DNA of 64,000 bases from Polaromonas glacialis (GTDB lineage Bacteria; Pseudomonadota; Gammaproteobacteria; Burkholderiales; Burkholderiaceae_C), in assembly GCF_000709345.1 (NCBI RefSeq), contig NZ_KL448323.1, positions 3,350,961-3,414,960 on the forward strand. Direction: 5' to 3'. The notes beneath the pieces are model-generated. The model saw only the letters and a program-made list of their open reading frames with translations. It was not told where the DNA came from and made no database searches. How positions within the stretch are numbered: position 1 is the stretch's first letter; every line of letters begins with the position of its first letter. Below, piece by piece: positions 1 to 9,108 of the stretch. A program made the position numbers and the translations under genes.

Positions 1-526
1 GGATCGTCAGCCGCAGCATTTTCGACAGCGCGTTCACGCAGCTCACGCCGACGCCGTGCAGGCCGCCCGACACCTTGTAGCTGTTCTGGTTGAACTTGCC
101 GCCGGCATGCAGTTCGGTCAGGGAAATCTCGGCCGCCGAACGCTTGGGCTCGTGCTTGTCGTCCATCTTGATGCCGGTCGGAATGCCCCGGCCGTTGTCC
201 ACCACCGACACCGAGTTGTCGGTGTGGATGGTCACCAGGATGTCATCGCAATGGCCCGCCAGCGACTCGTCGATGGAGTTATCGACCACTTCGAACACCA
301 GATGGTGCAGGCCGGTGCCGTCCGACGTGTCGCCGATGTACATGCCGGGCCGCTTGCGCACGGCTTCCAGTCCTTCGAGGATCTGGATCGAGCCTTCACC
401 ATAGGCTTCGGACGCGCCGGCCTGGTTGGTGTCGATCTTGGGCTGGAAATTGGAGCTTCCTTCGCCTGCCAGTCCGTCGGAGACGTGGACCTGGTCGGCT
501 TCGTTCAGTTTATTTTCTTCAGTCAT
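1..526 (-). CDS. gyrB: DNA gyrase subunit B (5' part only)
   Basis: The ATPase subunit of DNA gyrase introduces negative supercoils. Only about the first 175 residues are inside the window; the gene continues beyond base 1. Translation from ATG 526 gives a polar leader of about 43 residues, then the conserved GyrB start around [16 protein letters not shown]. The GHKL ATPase motifs VVDNSIDE and DNGRGIP and the ATP-lid segment GGLHGVG follow. It is the last gene of a dnaA-dnaN-gyrB series on the minus strand, about 100 bp after dnaN. The identification is secure; only the truncation by the window edge is unusual. Confidence 0.97.
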   Translation of the reverse strand, partial: MTEENKLNEADQVHVSDGLAGEGSSNFQPKIDTNQAGASEAYGEGSIQILEGLEAVRKRPGMYIGDTSDGTGLHHLVFEVVDNSIDESLAGHCDDILVTIHTDNSVSVVDNGRGIPTGIKMDDKHEPKRSAAEISLTELHAGGKFNQNSYKVSGGLHGVGVSCVNALSKMLRLTI

Positions 527-628
527 GGCGTGCAATTTCCCCATTTCTTCAATCTCTTGAATGACCAAACCCGCGAAGCGTCGCGGGTCTGTCTCTAGCG
601 CGTCAGCGTTTTAGCGCTTGGACCGGCC

Positions 629-1735
629 TCAAATCCGCATCGGCATCACGACGTATTTGAAAGCGGCGTTGTCAGGAATGGTGAGCAGTGCCGAGCTGTT
701 GGAGTCGGCCAGCTCGATCTTCACCATGTCCTGGTTCATGTTGTTCAGGGCGTCGATCAGGTAGGTCACGTTGAAGCCGATCTCGATCGAGTCGCCGCCG
801 TAGTCGATGTCGAGTTCATCGACCGCCTCTTCCTGCTCGGCATTGTTCGATGCCACGCGCAGCGTGCCGGGCTCGAGGTTCAGCCGCACGCCCTTGAATT
901 TTTCACTGGTCAGAATCGCGGTGCGTTGCAGGCTGGCCAGCAGGGGCGCGCGGCCCAGCGTGATGATGTTCTTGTGGTTCTTTGGAATCACGCGGTTGTA
1001 GTCGGGAAACTTGCCTTCGACCAGCTTGGTCACGAATTCCATGCCTTCAAAGCTGAACTTGGCCTGGTTGCCGGCAAACTGCATCTCGATCGCGCCTTCC
1101 TTGTCGCTGAGCAGGCGCTGCATTTCCAGCACCGTCTTGCGCGGCAGGATCACTTCCTGCTTGGGCACTTCCACATCGAGCGTGGCCGACGAGAACGCCA
1201 GCCGGTGGCCATCGGTGGCGACCAGGCTCAGCTGCTTGCCTTCGGCGACGAACAAGATGCCGTTGAGGTAGTAGCGGATGTCATGCACCGCCATGGCGAA
1301 CGACACCTGGTTCAGCAGTTCCTTCAGCACCTTTTGCGGCACGGAGAACACCGGGCCAAAGCTGGCGGCTTCCTGCACCAGCGGAAAGTCCTCGGCGGGC
1401 AGGGTTTGCAGCGTGAAGCGGCTTTTTCCGCCTTTCAGGATCAGCTTGTTCTGCGCCGATTCAAGCGACACCGTCTGGTCGCTGGGCATGGAGCGCAGCA
1501 CATCGATCAGCTTGCGGGCACCCACAGTCGTGGTGAAGTCGCCGTCATCGCCGCCGAGTTCGGCGGTGGTGCGGATCTGGATTTCCAGGTCGCTGGTCGT
1601 GAGCTGCAGCTGCGCACCCGTCTTGCGGATCAGCACATTTGCCAGGATGGGCAAGGTGTGCCTGCGCTCCACGATGCCGGCGACCGATTGCAGTACGCCT
1701 AAAAACTTGTCTTGGGTGGCTTTCAGAACGATCAT
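629..1735 (-). CDS. dnaN: DNA polymerase III beta subunit (sliding clamp)
   Basis: Ring-shaped processivity clamp that tethers DNA polymerase III and other partners to DNA. The 368-residue length is normal for the family. It starts MIVLKATQDKFLGVLQSV and ends with the conserved YVVMPMRI tail, where the partner-binding cleft lies. It sits between dnaA and gyrB on the minus strand. It is separated from dnaA by 243 bp that hold one of two inverted origin-like modules, so its promoter region overlaps a set of DnaA boxes and autoregulation by DnaA is plausible (inference). Confidence 0.98.
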   Translation of the reverse strand: MIVLKATQDKFLGVLQSVAGIVERRHTLPILANVLIRKTGAQLQLTTSDLEIQIRTTAELGGDDGDFTTTVGARKLIDVLRSMPSDQTVSLESAQNKLILKGGKSRFTLQTLPAEDFPLVQEAASFGPVFSVPQKVLKELLNQVSFAMAVHDIRYYLNGILFVAEGKQLSLVATDGHRLAFSSATLDVEVPKQEVILPRKTVLEMQRLLSDKEGAIEMQFAGNQAKFSFEGMEFVTKLVEGKFPDYNRVIPKNHKNIITLGRAPLLASLQRTAILTSEKFKGVRLNLEPGTLRVASNNAEQEEAVDELDIDYGGDSIEIGFNVTYLIDALNNMNQDMVKIELADSNSSALLTIPDNAAFKYVVMPMRI

Positions 1736-1750
1736 GTTTTCCTCTATCTA

Positions 1751-1937
1751 TGTCTTTAGTTCTTTAATTCAAATTAGTAGCAGTAGTAAGGGCGGCGCCT
1801 TTCTGTGGACAGCACCATTATTCCCTTTTCAATCAAGCACTTGGCGTTTGTTTAACCTTGTGTTGCAGCGCCGTGCGGGCTGCATGTCAAACATGAACAA
1901 CTTTCGATTGTCATCTGCTCCTGTGGATAAGTCATGA
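1751..1937 (-). other. Origin-like module A (DnaA boxes, DnaA-trio run, AT-rich block)
   Basis: Lies between dnaA and dnaN. Read on the minus strand it has a DnaA box TTATCCACA (1922-1930), then a second box CTGTCCACA (1804-1812), a short GC-rich spacer, a triplet run TACTACTGCTACTAA (1774-1788) and an AT-rich stretch (1760-1773). This is the order of a bacterial basal unwinding system: box, GC spacer, DnaA-trios, AT-rich DNA. A further box TTGTCCACA lies at 1950-1958. The whole block is an inverted near-copy of 3637-3830 on the other side of dnaA. Its use as an origin is inferred from sequence only. Confidence 0.75.
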
Positions 1938-1978
1938 CTTGTTCAAAACTTGTCCACAGCTTTAAAAGTTCGTGATTG

Positions 1979-3379
1979 TCAGCCCTTGAGTGTTTGCTCC
2001 AGCACATGGAGCTGCTGGTTGAGTTCGGTCATCAGCTGGCGTTCGGCGGCCATCTTGCGTACCGCATGCAGCACGGTGGTGTGATCGCGTCCGCCGAACA
2101 GCTCGCCGATTTCGGGCAGGCTTTTTTGCGTCAGTTCCTTGGCCAGGTACATGGCGATCTGGCGCGGCCGGGCAATACTGGCCGGCCGCTTTTTCGAATA
2201 CATGTCGGCGACCTTGATCTTGTAGTAGTCGGCCACCGTTTTCTGGATGTTTTCCACCGAAATCTGCCGGTTCTGGATCGACAGCAGGTCGCGCAGCGCT
2301 TCACGCGCCAGCTGGATCGAGATTTCCTTGTGGTTGAAGCGCGAGTACGCCAGGATCTTGCGCAGCGCGCCCTCGAGTTCGCGCACGTTGGAGCGGACAT
2401 TTTTGGCCACGAAAAACGCCACTTCCTCGGGCATCACCGCACCCTCGACATCGGCCTTGCGGATCAGGATGGCAACGCGCATTTCCAGTTCGGGTGGCTC
2501 AATCGCCACCGTCAGGCCCGAATCAAAGCGCGACACCAGTCGCTCGTGAATGTCCGTCAGGCCCTTGGGATAGGTGTCGCTGGTCATCACGATGTGCGAC
2601 TTTTTCGTCAGCAAGGCTTCAAACGCATTGAAGAACTCTTCCTGCGTGCGGTCCTTGTTGGCGAGGAACTGCACGTCGTCGATCAGCAGCAGATCGAGCG
2701 AGTGGTAGCGCTCCTTGAACTCGTCAAACGTCTTGCGTTGGTAGGCCTTGACCACGTCCGAGACAAACTGCTCGGCGTGGATATACAACACCTTGGCCGC
2801 CGGGTTGTCGGCCATCAGCTTGTTGCCGATCGCATGCATCAAATGGGTTTTCCCCAGGCCGACGCCGCCGTAGATAAACAGCGGGTTGTAGAGCTGGCCC
2901 AGGCTGCTGGCGACATGCAGCGCCGCGGCGCGGCCCATGCGGTTGGCCGTGCCTTCGATCAGCGTATCGAACGTCAGGGCGGAATTGAGCCGGTTCTTGA
3001 AAGCCGAACCGGCGGCATCTTCTGCCGCTGCGATGGTGGAGGCCTGTTCGGCGATGCCTGCGGCAGCGTCGAATTTTCGGACCAGCGGCTCTGACTTCGT
3101 GGGCGCCTCCCGGGGCGCAAGGGTCAGTTCGATCGGGATTCGCCGGCCAGAAACCTGTTCAAGCAGCGCCGCAATCCGCGCCGCATACTGCGCCCGGACC
3201 CAGTCGAGCTTGAAGCGGTTGCCGACCTGGACCGTCGCCTTGGACAGGTCGGCCGAAATGACCACCACCAGCGGCCGTATCCAGGTATTGAACTGCTGCT
3301 CAGGCAACTCCTGGGCCAGATGGTCAACGCAGATTTGCCACAAATCGTCGGTCTGACCCGACACGGACACTTCGCTCAT
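1979..3379 (-). CDS. dnaA: Chromosomal replication initiator protein DnaA
   Basis: AAA+ initiator that binds DnaA boxes and melts oriC. The 466 residues contain domain I (about 1-85), a variable linker, Walker A GGVGLGKT (171-178), Walker B LLIDD (231-235) and a C-terminal DNA-binding domain with the signature [11 protein letters not shown] near residue 430. The gene is flanked on both sides by inverted, related blocks of DnaA boxes. Its own promoter lies within or next to the upstream module at 3380-3830, consistent with the usual autoregulation of dnaA. Confidence 0.98.
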   Translation of the reverse strand: MSEVSVSGQTDDLWQICVDHLAQELPEQQFNTWIRPLVVVISADLSKATVQVGNRFKLDWVRAQYAARIAALLEQVSGRRIPIELTLAPREAPTKSEPLVRKFDAAAGIAEQASTIAAAEDAAGSAFKNRLNSALTFDTLIEGTANRMGRAAALHVASSLGQLYNPLFIYGGVGLGKTHLMHAIGNKLMADNPAAKVLYIHAEQFVSDVVKAYQRKTFDEFKERYHSLDLLLIDDVQFLANKDRTQEEFFNAFEALLTKKSHIVMTSDTYPKGLTDIHERLVSRFDSGLTVAIEPPELEMRVAILIRKADVEGAVMPEEVAFFVAKNVRSNVRELEGALRKILAYSRFNHKEISIQLAREALRDLLSIQNRQISVENIQKTVADYYKIKVADMYSKKRPASIARPRQIAMYLAKELTQKSLPEIGELFGGRDHTTVLHAVRKMAAERQLMTELNQQLHVLEQTLKG

Positions 3380-3425
3380 GACAATTTTTGTCCTGCGAGC
3401 CAGTGCAAAGCAGCCGCCCGCCGCT

Positions 3426-3484
3426 TGTGGATATTGTTAATTTTGAGCACCCGCAATTGTAGTCGGGGTGGCCGGTTATCCACA
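3426..3484. promoter_or_regulatory. Additional DnaA boxes upstream of dnaA
   Basis: A perfect box TTATCCACA at 3476-3484 and an inverted near-perfect box at 3426-3434 (TGTGGATAT) lie within 110 bp of the dnaA start codon. They sit outside the inverted module and are well placed to mediate dnaA autorepression. A weaker TTATCCCCA-type site is at 3616-3624 (reverse). Confidence 0.6.
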
Positions 3485-3636
3485 AATCAGGGATTTTCAA
3501 AACGTGCCTGTGCTGCCTGTTCCCGCGAGCCAACAGTATTTTTATCCAACCAGTGAAATTTTTATTGCGAGCCAACCAGCACAAGGACTGCACATGACAG
3601 GCACAGGCCAAACCCTGGGGATAACTTTCTGGCAAC

Positions 3637-3830
3637 TCATGACTTATCCACAGGCCCCGCCCAAAACCGAAAGTTGTTCATATCGGGCAGGCTGATTGCA
3701 TGGCGCCTTGCCACATGGTTAAACAAACGCCAAGCCCATGATTTAAAACAGAAAAAACGGACTGTCCACAGAAAAGCGCAGCCTTTACTACTGCTACTAA
3801 TTTGAATTAAAGAATTGAAGATAAAGACAG
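3637..3830 (+). other. Origin-like module B, probable oriC core
   Basis: Lies upstream of dnaA. On the plus strand it has DnaA box TTATCCACA (3644-3652), box CTGTCCACA (3762-3770), a GC-containing spacer, the triplet run TACTACTGCTACTAA (3786-3800) and AT-rich DNA to about 3830. It shares long exact blocks with the inverse of module A: 3785-3814 matches 1760-1789, 3717-3734 matches 1840-1857, and 3637-3654 matches 1920-1937. The dnaA-rpmH gap is the usual oriC site in beta-proteobacteria, so this is the better oriC candidate of the two. Confidence 0.8.
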
Positions 3831-4203
3831 GGGAAAGCCGCGCCATAAAACTGCTGCGGTGATTTCAGTCATTTCGCACGCTTCAGGGCTGGAATCGAGT
3901 CTCTCAGGACCTGGATTTCGGCATTTCCCCGCAGTCCGGCTGTCTTCTTGGTTGCCAGCATCAGGAAATCTGTAATAATCACGGGTTTTCCCGATTCGTA
4001 GCGGCTTGAGGCTGCCTGCGCAGCTTTGTGTGTGACTTCGTCTCGAATTCACCTTTCAGGGTGGAGCAGATGTGTTGCCGGTTGTCGAGACTTGCCAGAT
4101 TGGCCTTGGTCTCGTACAGCTACCCAAGATCATTCGAATCGCCAAATGAAGCTTTACAGCTGACAGCCCAGTAACAAGCCCGTTAGGGCCACCAGGATTT
4201 ATC
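3831..4203 (+). other. Leader and promoter region of rpmH
   Basis: About 370 bp between the origin module and rpmH with no supported gene. A possible promoter is TTGCCA near 3953 with AATAAT near 3976, which would leave an rpmH leader of about 220 nt. No clear terminator was seen. Confidence 0.35.
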
Positions 4204-4338
4204 ATGAAACGCACCTACCAACCCTCTAAAGTCAAGCGCGCCCGCACCCACGGTTTCCTGACCCGCATGAAAACCCGCGGTGGCCGCGCAGTGATTGCTG
4301 CCCGCCGCGCCAAAGGCCGCAAACGCCTGGCTGTCTAA
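4204..4338 (+). CDS. rpmH: 50S ribosomal protein L34
   Basis: Component of the large ribosomal subunit, 44 residues as expected. It begins [18 protein letters not shown] and is dominated by Arg and Lys, the hallmark of L34. It is too short for most ORF cut-offs but unmistakable. It is followed after 56 bp by rnpA, the conserved order next to oriC in proteobacteria. Confidence 0.98.
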   Translation: MKRTYQPSKVKRARTHGFLTRMKTRGGRAVIAARRAKGRKRLAV

Positions 4339-4394
4339 GCTGGTTTTCCGCGGGCAATCCGGTACTTCCGCGCTTGAACTGATGCTGGGCACCA

Positions 4395-4805
4395 GTGCAG
4401 CGGCTTAAGACCCGGGCGCAGTTCCAGGCCGTCCTGGCCGGAACCATCATTGCAAAAACACCGCACTTTGCCTTGCACCGGAACCGGCTTGAGGCCGGGA
4501 GCGCGGCTTTACGGACTGACACACCAGCGGAGCCCGCCAGATTGTTTCGTGAGCAGGACATGTGGATCGGTGCGATGGTTCCCAAACGCTGGGCCAAGCG
4601 GGCCGTGACGCGCAACGCCATCAAAAGACAAATTTACACGGTGAGTGCTGATTTTTCCCAGGTGTATCCGCAGGCTGCGTTCGTGGTTCGCCTGCGCAGC
4701 GGCTTTGCCCGCACGGAGTTTGTCAGTGCCGTCTCCGAGCAGCTCAGGCAGGCTGTCCGCCATGAAATTCAAACCCTGATGCAAGCTGGAGCCAAGGCCG
4801 CATGA
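4395..4805 (+). CDS. rnpA: Ribonuclease P protein component
   Basis: Protein cofactor of RNase P, which removes 5' leaders from pre-tRNA. The 136 residues start at a GTG, because an in-frame TGA lies just upstream at 4380-4382 and leaves no earlier start. The family signature appears as KRWAKRAVTRNAIKRQI, the basic RNR-type region that contacts RNA. The stop overlaps the yidD start by four bases, so the two are translationally coupled. Confidence 0.95.
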   Translation: MQRLKTRAQFQAVLAGTIIAKTPHFALHRNRLEAGSAALRTDTPAEPARLFREQDMWIGAMVPKRWAKRAVTRNAIKRQIYTVSADFSQVYPQAAFVVRLRSGFARTEFVSAVSEQLRQAVRHEIQTLMQAGAKAA

Positions 4806-5119
4806 GCCGTATTTTGACCACCTTGGTGCGCTTTCCGCAAAAGGCCTTGATGGGCCTGGTCATGGCTTACCGCTTGCTGATCAGCCCTGCGCTGGGTTCA
4901 AACTGCCGTTTTGAGCCAAGCTGTTCGGCTTACTCCCTTCAGGCACTGGGCCAGCATGGCGCACTGGCAGGCAGCTACCTGACATTGCGCCGCCTGGCGC
5001 GCTGCCATCCCTGGTGCGATGGCGGGAACGATCCTGTGCCGCCGCCACAATCTGCCTCTTTTTTCAGCCGCCTGCTCACGCCTGCGGCTTCCATTCCTTC
5101 TAAAAAGACGCCGTCATGA
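4802..5119 (+). CDS. yidD: Membrane protein insertion efficiency factor YidD
   Basis: Small inner-membrane-associated protein thought to assist YidC/Sec-dependent insertion. The 105 residues include the family core LISPALGSNCRFEPSCSAYS with its conserved cysteines, then a third Cys motif ARCHPWCDGG. The C-terminal tail is short and variable. It overlaps both neighbours by four bases (rnpA upstream, yidC downstream), giving a tightly coupled rpmH-rnpA-yidD-yidC unit. Confidence 0.95.
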   Translation: MSRILTTLVRFPQKALMGLVMAYRLLISPALGSNCRFEPSCSAYSLQALGQHGALAGSYLTLRRLARCHPWCDGGNDPVPPPQSASFFSRLLTPAASIPSKKTPS

Positions 5120-6825
5120 ACGACATCCGCCGCACCATCTTGTGGGTGATTTTTGGTTTTTCCATGGTTTTGTTGTGGGACCAGTGGCAGGTCTTTCATG
5201 GCAAAAAAGCCACATTTTTCCCGTCGAGCACCCAGACGGCCACATCGCCTGTCGCCGCTGCGCCAGCGTCTGCCGGCAGCGCCGCCGTGCCGTCGCCTGC
5301 TGCCAGCGTTGTGCCCGGTTCTCCGGCTGCGGTGCCTTCTGGTGCGCCATCGGTTGCACCGTCTGCCGCCAGGGAGCGCCTGGTCGTCAACACCGATGTG
5401 CTTTCCCTGACGTTCGACAGCGAAGGCGGAACCCTGGTTCATTCGGCCTTCATCAAGTACAAGGACATGACCCACAAAGAGCAGGGGTTCGTGCTGCTGG
5501 ATGAAAGCACGAACCGTGTCTATGTGGCGCAGACCGGCCTGATTGCCGGCAGCAACGGCGGCACGCTCCCCACGCACAAGACGCCGATGACCTTGCTGCC
5601 GGGCGAGCGCGAATTCAAGGAGGGGCAAAACGAGTTGCTGGTCCAGTTTGAATCCGCCGACCTGGGCGGCGTGAAACTGCTCAAGACCTACACCATCAGG
5701 CGCGGCGCCTATGACCTGGCGGTGCGCCATGAAGTCATCAACACCGGCAGCACGCCGGTGGCTCCGCAGCTCTACCTGCAACTGGTGCGCGACGGCAACA
5801 AGCCGCCTGGCGAATCGTCGTTTTATTCGACCTTTACCGGCCCGGCCATCTACACCGAAGCCAAGAAATACCAGAAAGTTGAATTCAAGGACATTGAAAA
5901 CAACAAAGTCGATGTCGAGAAGCAGGCGACCAACGGCTACGTGGCCATGGTGCAGCATTACTTTGCATCGGCCTGGATACTGCCTGACGGCCTGAAACGC
6001 GACCTGTTTCTGCGCAAGGTCGATACCAACCTGTATGCCGTCGGCATGATCACGCCGCTGGACCCGATTGCCCCGGGCGCCACCAAAACCATCGATTCGA
6101 AATTTTTCGTCGGCCCTCAGGAAGAAAAAGTCCTTGAATCACTGTCGCCCGGCCTGGAACTGGTGAAGGATTACGGCTGGTTGACGATCCTTGCCAAGCC
6201 GCTCTACTGGCTGCTCGACAAACTGCACAGTTTCATCCAGAACTGGGGCTGGTCCATCGTGGCCCTGGTGTTGCTGCTGAAAATCGCTTTTTACTGGCTC
6301 AATGCCAAGGCCTATGCCAGCATGGCCAAGATGAAGGCGATCAACCCCAAGATCACCGAAATGCGTGAACGCCTGAAAGACAAGCCGCAGGAAATGCAGC
6401 AGGCGATGATGAAGATCTACCGCGAGGAAAAAGTCAACCCGATGGGCGGCTGCTTCCCGATCATGGTGCAGATTCCGGTCTTCATCGCGCTCTATTGGGT
6501 GCTGCTGTCCAGCGTCGAGATGCGCAATGCGCCGTGGATTCTGTGGATCAGGGATTTGTCTTCACCGGACCCGTTTTACATCCTGCCGGTGGTGATGGCC
6601 CTGACGACGATGCTGCAGACCGCCCTGAACCCCGCGCCGCCTGATCCGATGCAGGCCAAGCTGATGTGGTTCATGCCGCTGATCTTCAGCGTGATGTTCT
6701 TCTTCTTCCCGGCCGGTCTGGTGCTGTACTGGATCACCAACAACATCCTGTCGATTGCCCAGCAGTGGGTCATCAACACCCGGATGGGCGTGCCGCCGCA
6801 GTTCAACCTGCCGAAGTTCAGATAA
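5116..6825 (+). CDS. yidC: Membrane protein insertase YidC
   Basis: Inserts and folds inner-membrane proteins, alone or with SecYEG. The 569 residues comprise an N-terminal membrane anchor (about 5-22), an Ala/Pro/Ser-rich linker, a large periplasmic domain typical of Gram-negative YidC (about 95-340) and the conserved five-helix insertase domain (about 355-550). It ends in a short basic tail. Start ATG 5116 overlaps yidD. A strong intrinsic terminator follows directly. Confidence 0.97.
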   Translation: MNDIRRTILWVIFGFSMVLLWDQWQVFHGKKATFFPSSTQTATSPVAAAPASAGSAAVPSPAASVVPGSPAAVPSGAPSVAPSAARERLVVNTDVLSLTFDSEGGTLVHSAFIKYKDMTHKEQGFVLLDESTNRVYVAQTGLIAGSNGGTLPTHKTPMTLLPGEREFKEGQNELLVQFESADLGGVKLLKTYTIRRGAYDLAVRHEVINTGSTPVAPQLYLQLVRDGNKPPGESSFYSTFTGPAIYTEAKKYQKVEFKDIENNKVDVEKQATNGYVAMVQHYFASAWILPDGLKRDLFLRKVDTNLYAVGMITPLDPIAPGATKTIDSKFFVGPQEEKVLESLSPGLELVKDYGWLTILAKPLYWLLDKLHSFIQNWGWSIVALVLLLKIAFYWLNAKAYASMAKMKAINPKITEMRERLKDKPQEMQQAMMKIYREEKVNPMGGCFPIMVQIPVFIALYWVLLSSVEMRNAPWILWIRDLSSPDPFYILPVVMALTTMLQTALNPAPPDPMQAKLMWFMPLIFSVMFFFFPAGLVLYWITNNILSIAQQWVINTRMGVPPQFNLPKFR

Positions 6826-6829
6826 ACAA

Positions 6830-6852
6830 AAAGGGCCGCTCAGCGGCCCTTT
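6830..6852 (+). terminator. Intrinsic terminator after yidC
   Basis: Ten-base-pair perfect stem (6830-6839 with 6843-6852) around the loop TCA, with an A-run on the 5' side and T-run on the 3' side. It could terminate in both directions. It ends the rpmH-yidC operon 14 bp before mnmE starts. Confidence 0.85.
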
Positions 6853-6866
6853 ACCATTGAGGCGTC

Positions 6867-8303
6867 ATGCTGGCCCGCCATCACCATCCCATTGTTGCGA
6901 TTGCCACCGCGCCGGGCCGCGGCGCCGTCGGAATCGTCCGTATTTCAGGCCGGGGCATTGCGCCGGTGGTTCAGGCACTGTGCGGCCGCGCACTTTCTCC
7001 ACGCCAGGCGACCTACCTGGCCTTCCGGGATGCGGACGGGCAGGTCATCGACAAGGGGCTGGCGATTTTTTTTCCCGCCCCGCATTCGTTCACGGGCGAA
7101 GACGTGCTGGAACTGCAGGCGCATGGCGGCCCGGTCGTTCTGCAACTGTTGCTGGCGCGATGCCTTGAGGCGGCTTCTGCGGCCGACCCGGCGACCGGTC
7201 AGCCGGTGCTGGCGGCGTTGCGGGTGGCCGAGCCCGGCGAATTCTCCGAGCGGGCTTTCCTCAACGACAAGATTGACCTGGCCCAGGCCGAAGCCATTGC
7301 CGACCTGATCGACGCCAGCACCGAAACCGCCGCGCGGTCGGCAGCGCGCTCCATGTCGGGCGAGTTTTCGCAGGCTGTCAATCTGTTGCTGGAGCAGTTG
7401 ATCCACCTGCGCATGCTGGTCGAGGCCACGCTCGATTTTCCCGAGGAAGACATCGATTTCCTGCAGCAGGCCGATGCGAACGGCCAGTTGCTGCGCCTGC
7501 AGGCGACGCTGGCCAGCGTCATGCAGCGCGCCACTCAGGGTGCGATTCTGCGCGAAGGCATCAAGGTCGTGATTGCCGGGCAGCCCAACGTCGGCAAAAG
7601 CTCGCTGCTCAATGCGCTGGCGGGCGCCGAACTGGCCATCGTGACCCCCGTCGCCGGCACCACCCGCGACAAGGTGTCGCAGCTGATCCAGATCGAAGGC
7701 GTGCCGCTGCATGTGGTGGACACGGCCGGTTTGCGCGAGGCGCTCGATGAAGTCGAAAAAATCGGCATCCAGCGGGCATGGGCCGAGATCGAAAGTGCCG
7801 ATGCCGTGCTGTTCCTGCACGACCTGACGCGGCAGAACACCGGAGAAAGCATCGAAAACGCTATTGATTACATAGCTGAAGACGCCCGCCTGGAAAGCGC
7901 ACTGGCTATAAAACTCTTAAAAAATACACCGGTCATCGATGTCTGGAATAAATCCGACATGGCCAGCGCGGAAACATTGCGCCAGGTGGACGGGGGCGTG
8001 TTGATTTCCGCCAAAACCGGGTTCGGCCTTGAGGCCCTGCGAGCGCGGTTGCTGCAGGTGGTGGGTTGGCAGGCTTCGCCCGAAGGGGTTTTCATGGCGC
8101 GTGAACGCCATGTCAGTGCATTGCGCAAGGTAAGCCTGCAATTGCTCACCGCCCGGGAACAGTTGGCCTCGGCGGTGCCCGCACTCGACCTGCTGGCCGA
8201 AGATTTGCGGCAGGCCCAGTTGCACCTGAGCTCGATCACGGGCGCGTTCAGCGCCGACGATTTGCTGGGCGAAATTTTTTCCAAATTCTGCATTGGAAAA
8301 TAG
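6867..8303 (+). CDS. mnmE: tRNA uridine-5-carboxymethylaminomethyl GTPase MnmE
   Basis: GTPase that with MnmG modifies the wobble uridine of certain tRNAs. The 478 residues have an N-terminal folate-binding domain, a helical domain, an inserted G domain (P-loop GQPNVGKSS about 236-244, DTAGL, NKSD) and the C-terminal FCIGK motif with the catalytic Cys. Between the DTAGL and NKSD motifs there is a low-conservation stretch (about residues 331-350) whose DNA matches dispersed repeat RepA, so the G domain contains a repeat-encoded loop. Confidence 0.96.
   Translation: MLARHHHPIVAIATAPGRGAVGIVRISGRGIAPVVQALCGRALSPRQATYLAFRDADGQVIDKGLAIFFPAPHSFTGEDVLELQAHGGPVVLQLLLARCLEAASAADPATGQPVLAALRVAEPGEFSERAFLNDKIDLAQAEAIADLIDASTETAARSAARSMSGEFSQAVNLLLEQLIHLRMLVEATLDFPEEDIDFLQQADANGQLLRLQATLASVMQRATQGAILREGIKVVIAGQPNVGKSSLLNALAGAELAIVTPVAGTTRDKVSQLIQIEGVPLHVVDTAGLREALDEVEKIGIQRAWAEIESADAVLFLHDLTRQNTGESIENAIDYIAEDARLESALAIKLLKNTPVIDVWNKSDMASAETLRQVDGGVLISAKTGFGLEALRARLLQVVGWQASPEGVFMARERHVSALRKVSLQLLTAREQLASAVPALDLLAEDLRQAQLHLSSITGAFSADDLLGEIFSKFCIGK
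7858..7922 (+). repeat. RepA copy inside mnmE, in frame
   Basis: Contains CTATTGATTACATAGCTG followed by an 11-nt spacer and a GCGC-containing arm, the layout of the RepA repeat seen elsewhere in the window. It is read through in frame in the MnmE G domain before NKSD. Confidence 0.55.
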
Positions 8304-8453
8304 CGGAAATTCTCTAAAACAAGGCATTGAAAAACCGTCTTTTTCTGTTTCCACCCTGTTTATTTTGGAAAAACAAAAAGCCCGACGTATCAAAAGTAAG
8401 TGAAAGTTCAATTGATACATGAGGTGTTGGGGCAAAGGTATCTTTGCAACATC

Positions 8454-8945
8454 ATGAATGCACTACTTCCCGGCGCTATCCGTTTTGATGTCCAGACCCT
8501 GGCCCAGGTCATCCAGAACTGTGAGGCGAGTGACGCCTTGCGCTGTCGACTCAGCCAGCCACACTGGACGACGCTGGCGTCGTTCATGCATCCTTTTCCC
8601 TTGAACAAGGGTCAGGTCCTGATCGAGCAAGGCGCCCGGGACGCCACGCTGTATTTCATTGAAAGCGGCGCCTTGAGCGCCCATTGCAAGGATGAGAATG
8701 CAAAGGTCCAGACGGCCCTGGTCGGCGCAGGCACCGTGCTGGGAGAGGGTTCATTTTTTTCAAACCAGCCGCGCAGGGCGACGGTCTATGCATCAAGCCC
8801 GTGCAAGATGTGGTGTCTTACCTCGCTGCGTTTCAAGGACCTGGCCCGTCACCACAGTTCCATTGCGCTTGAACTGACGTTGGCGATGGGGGCAGTCATG
8901 GCCAGGCGCCTGTGCATTCCTCCCAAACGGGCGGCGGTGACTTGA
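8454..8945 (+). CDS. Cyclic nucleotide-binding domain protein (Crp-like, no HTH)
   Basis: A 163-residue protein with one cNMP-binding beta-barrel: LNKGQVLIEQGARDATLYFI begins the barrel, GEGSFFSNQPRRATVYA is the phosphate-binding cassette region, and a helix follows. There is no C-terminal helix-turn-helix, so it is not a classical Crp/Fnr activator; it may act as a stand-alone sensor or partner subunit. A GTG at 8400 would give 18 more residues, but ATG 8454 fits the domain start better. The ligand is unknown. Confidence 0.75.
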   Translation: MNALLPGAIRFDVQTLAQVIQNCEASDALRCRLSQPHWTTLASFMHPFPLNKGQVLIEQGARDATLYFIESGALSAHCKDENAKVQTALVGAGTVLGEGSFFSNQPRRATVYASSPCKMWCLTSLRFKDLARHHSSIALELTLAMGAVMARRLCIPPKRAAVT

Positions 8946-9025
8946 CACGCAATACACGCCAGTGATTTTTACCGCAGCAGCATCATCCTGACTGGCCTTT
9001 CATGGCGCTTTAAGGATTAAATCGA

Positions 9026-9090
9026 TTTGCTACTGAATTAATAGCTGCTTGTGCAATGCAGAAGAGCGCAAACAGCCTGTTTGATGCGAA
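9026..9090 (+). repeat. RepA copy, intergenic
   Basis: A clear copy: TTGCTACTGAATTAATAGC, then CTGCTTGTGC, a spacer, GAGCGCAAACAG and TTTGATG. It lies between two convergent genes. Confidence 0.7.
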
Positions 9091-9108
9091 ATTTTCTGTT
9101 TTCAAGGG

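Noticed and set aside
3637..3846. Minus-strand frame across origin module B, similar to a frame across module A
   Set aside because: The protein-level similarity merely reflects the inverted DNA repeat; both frames are origin DNA.
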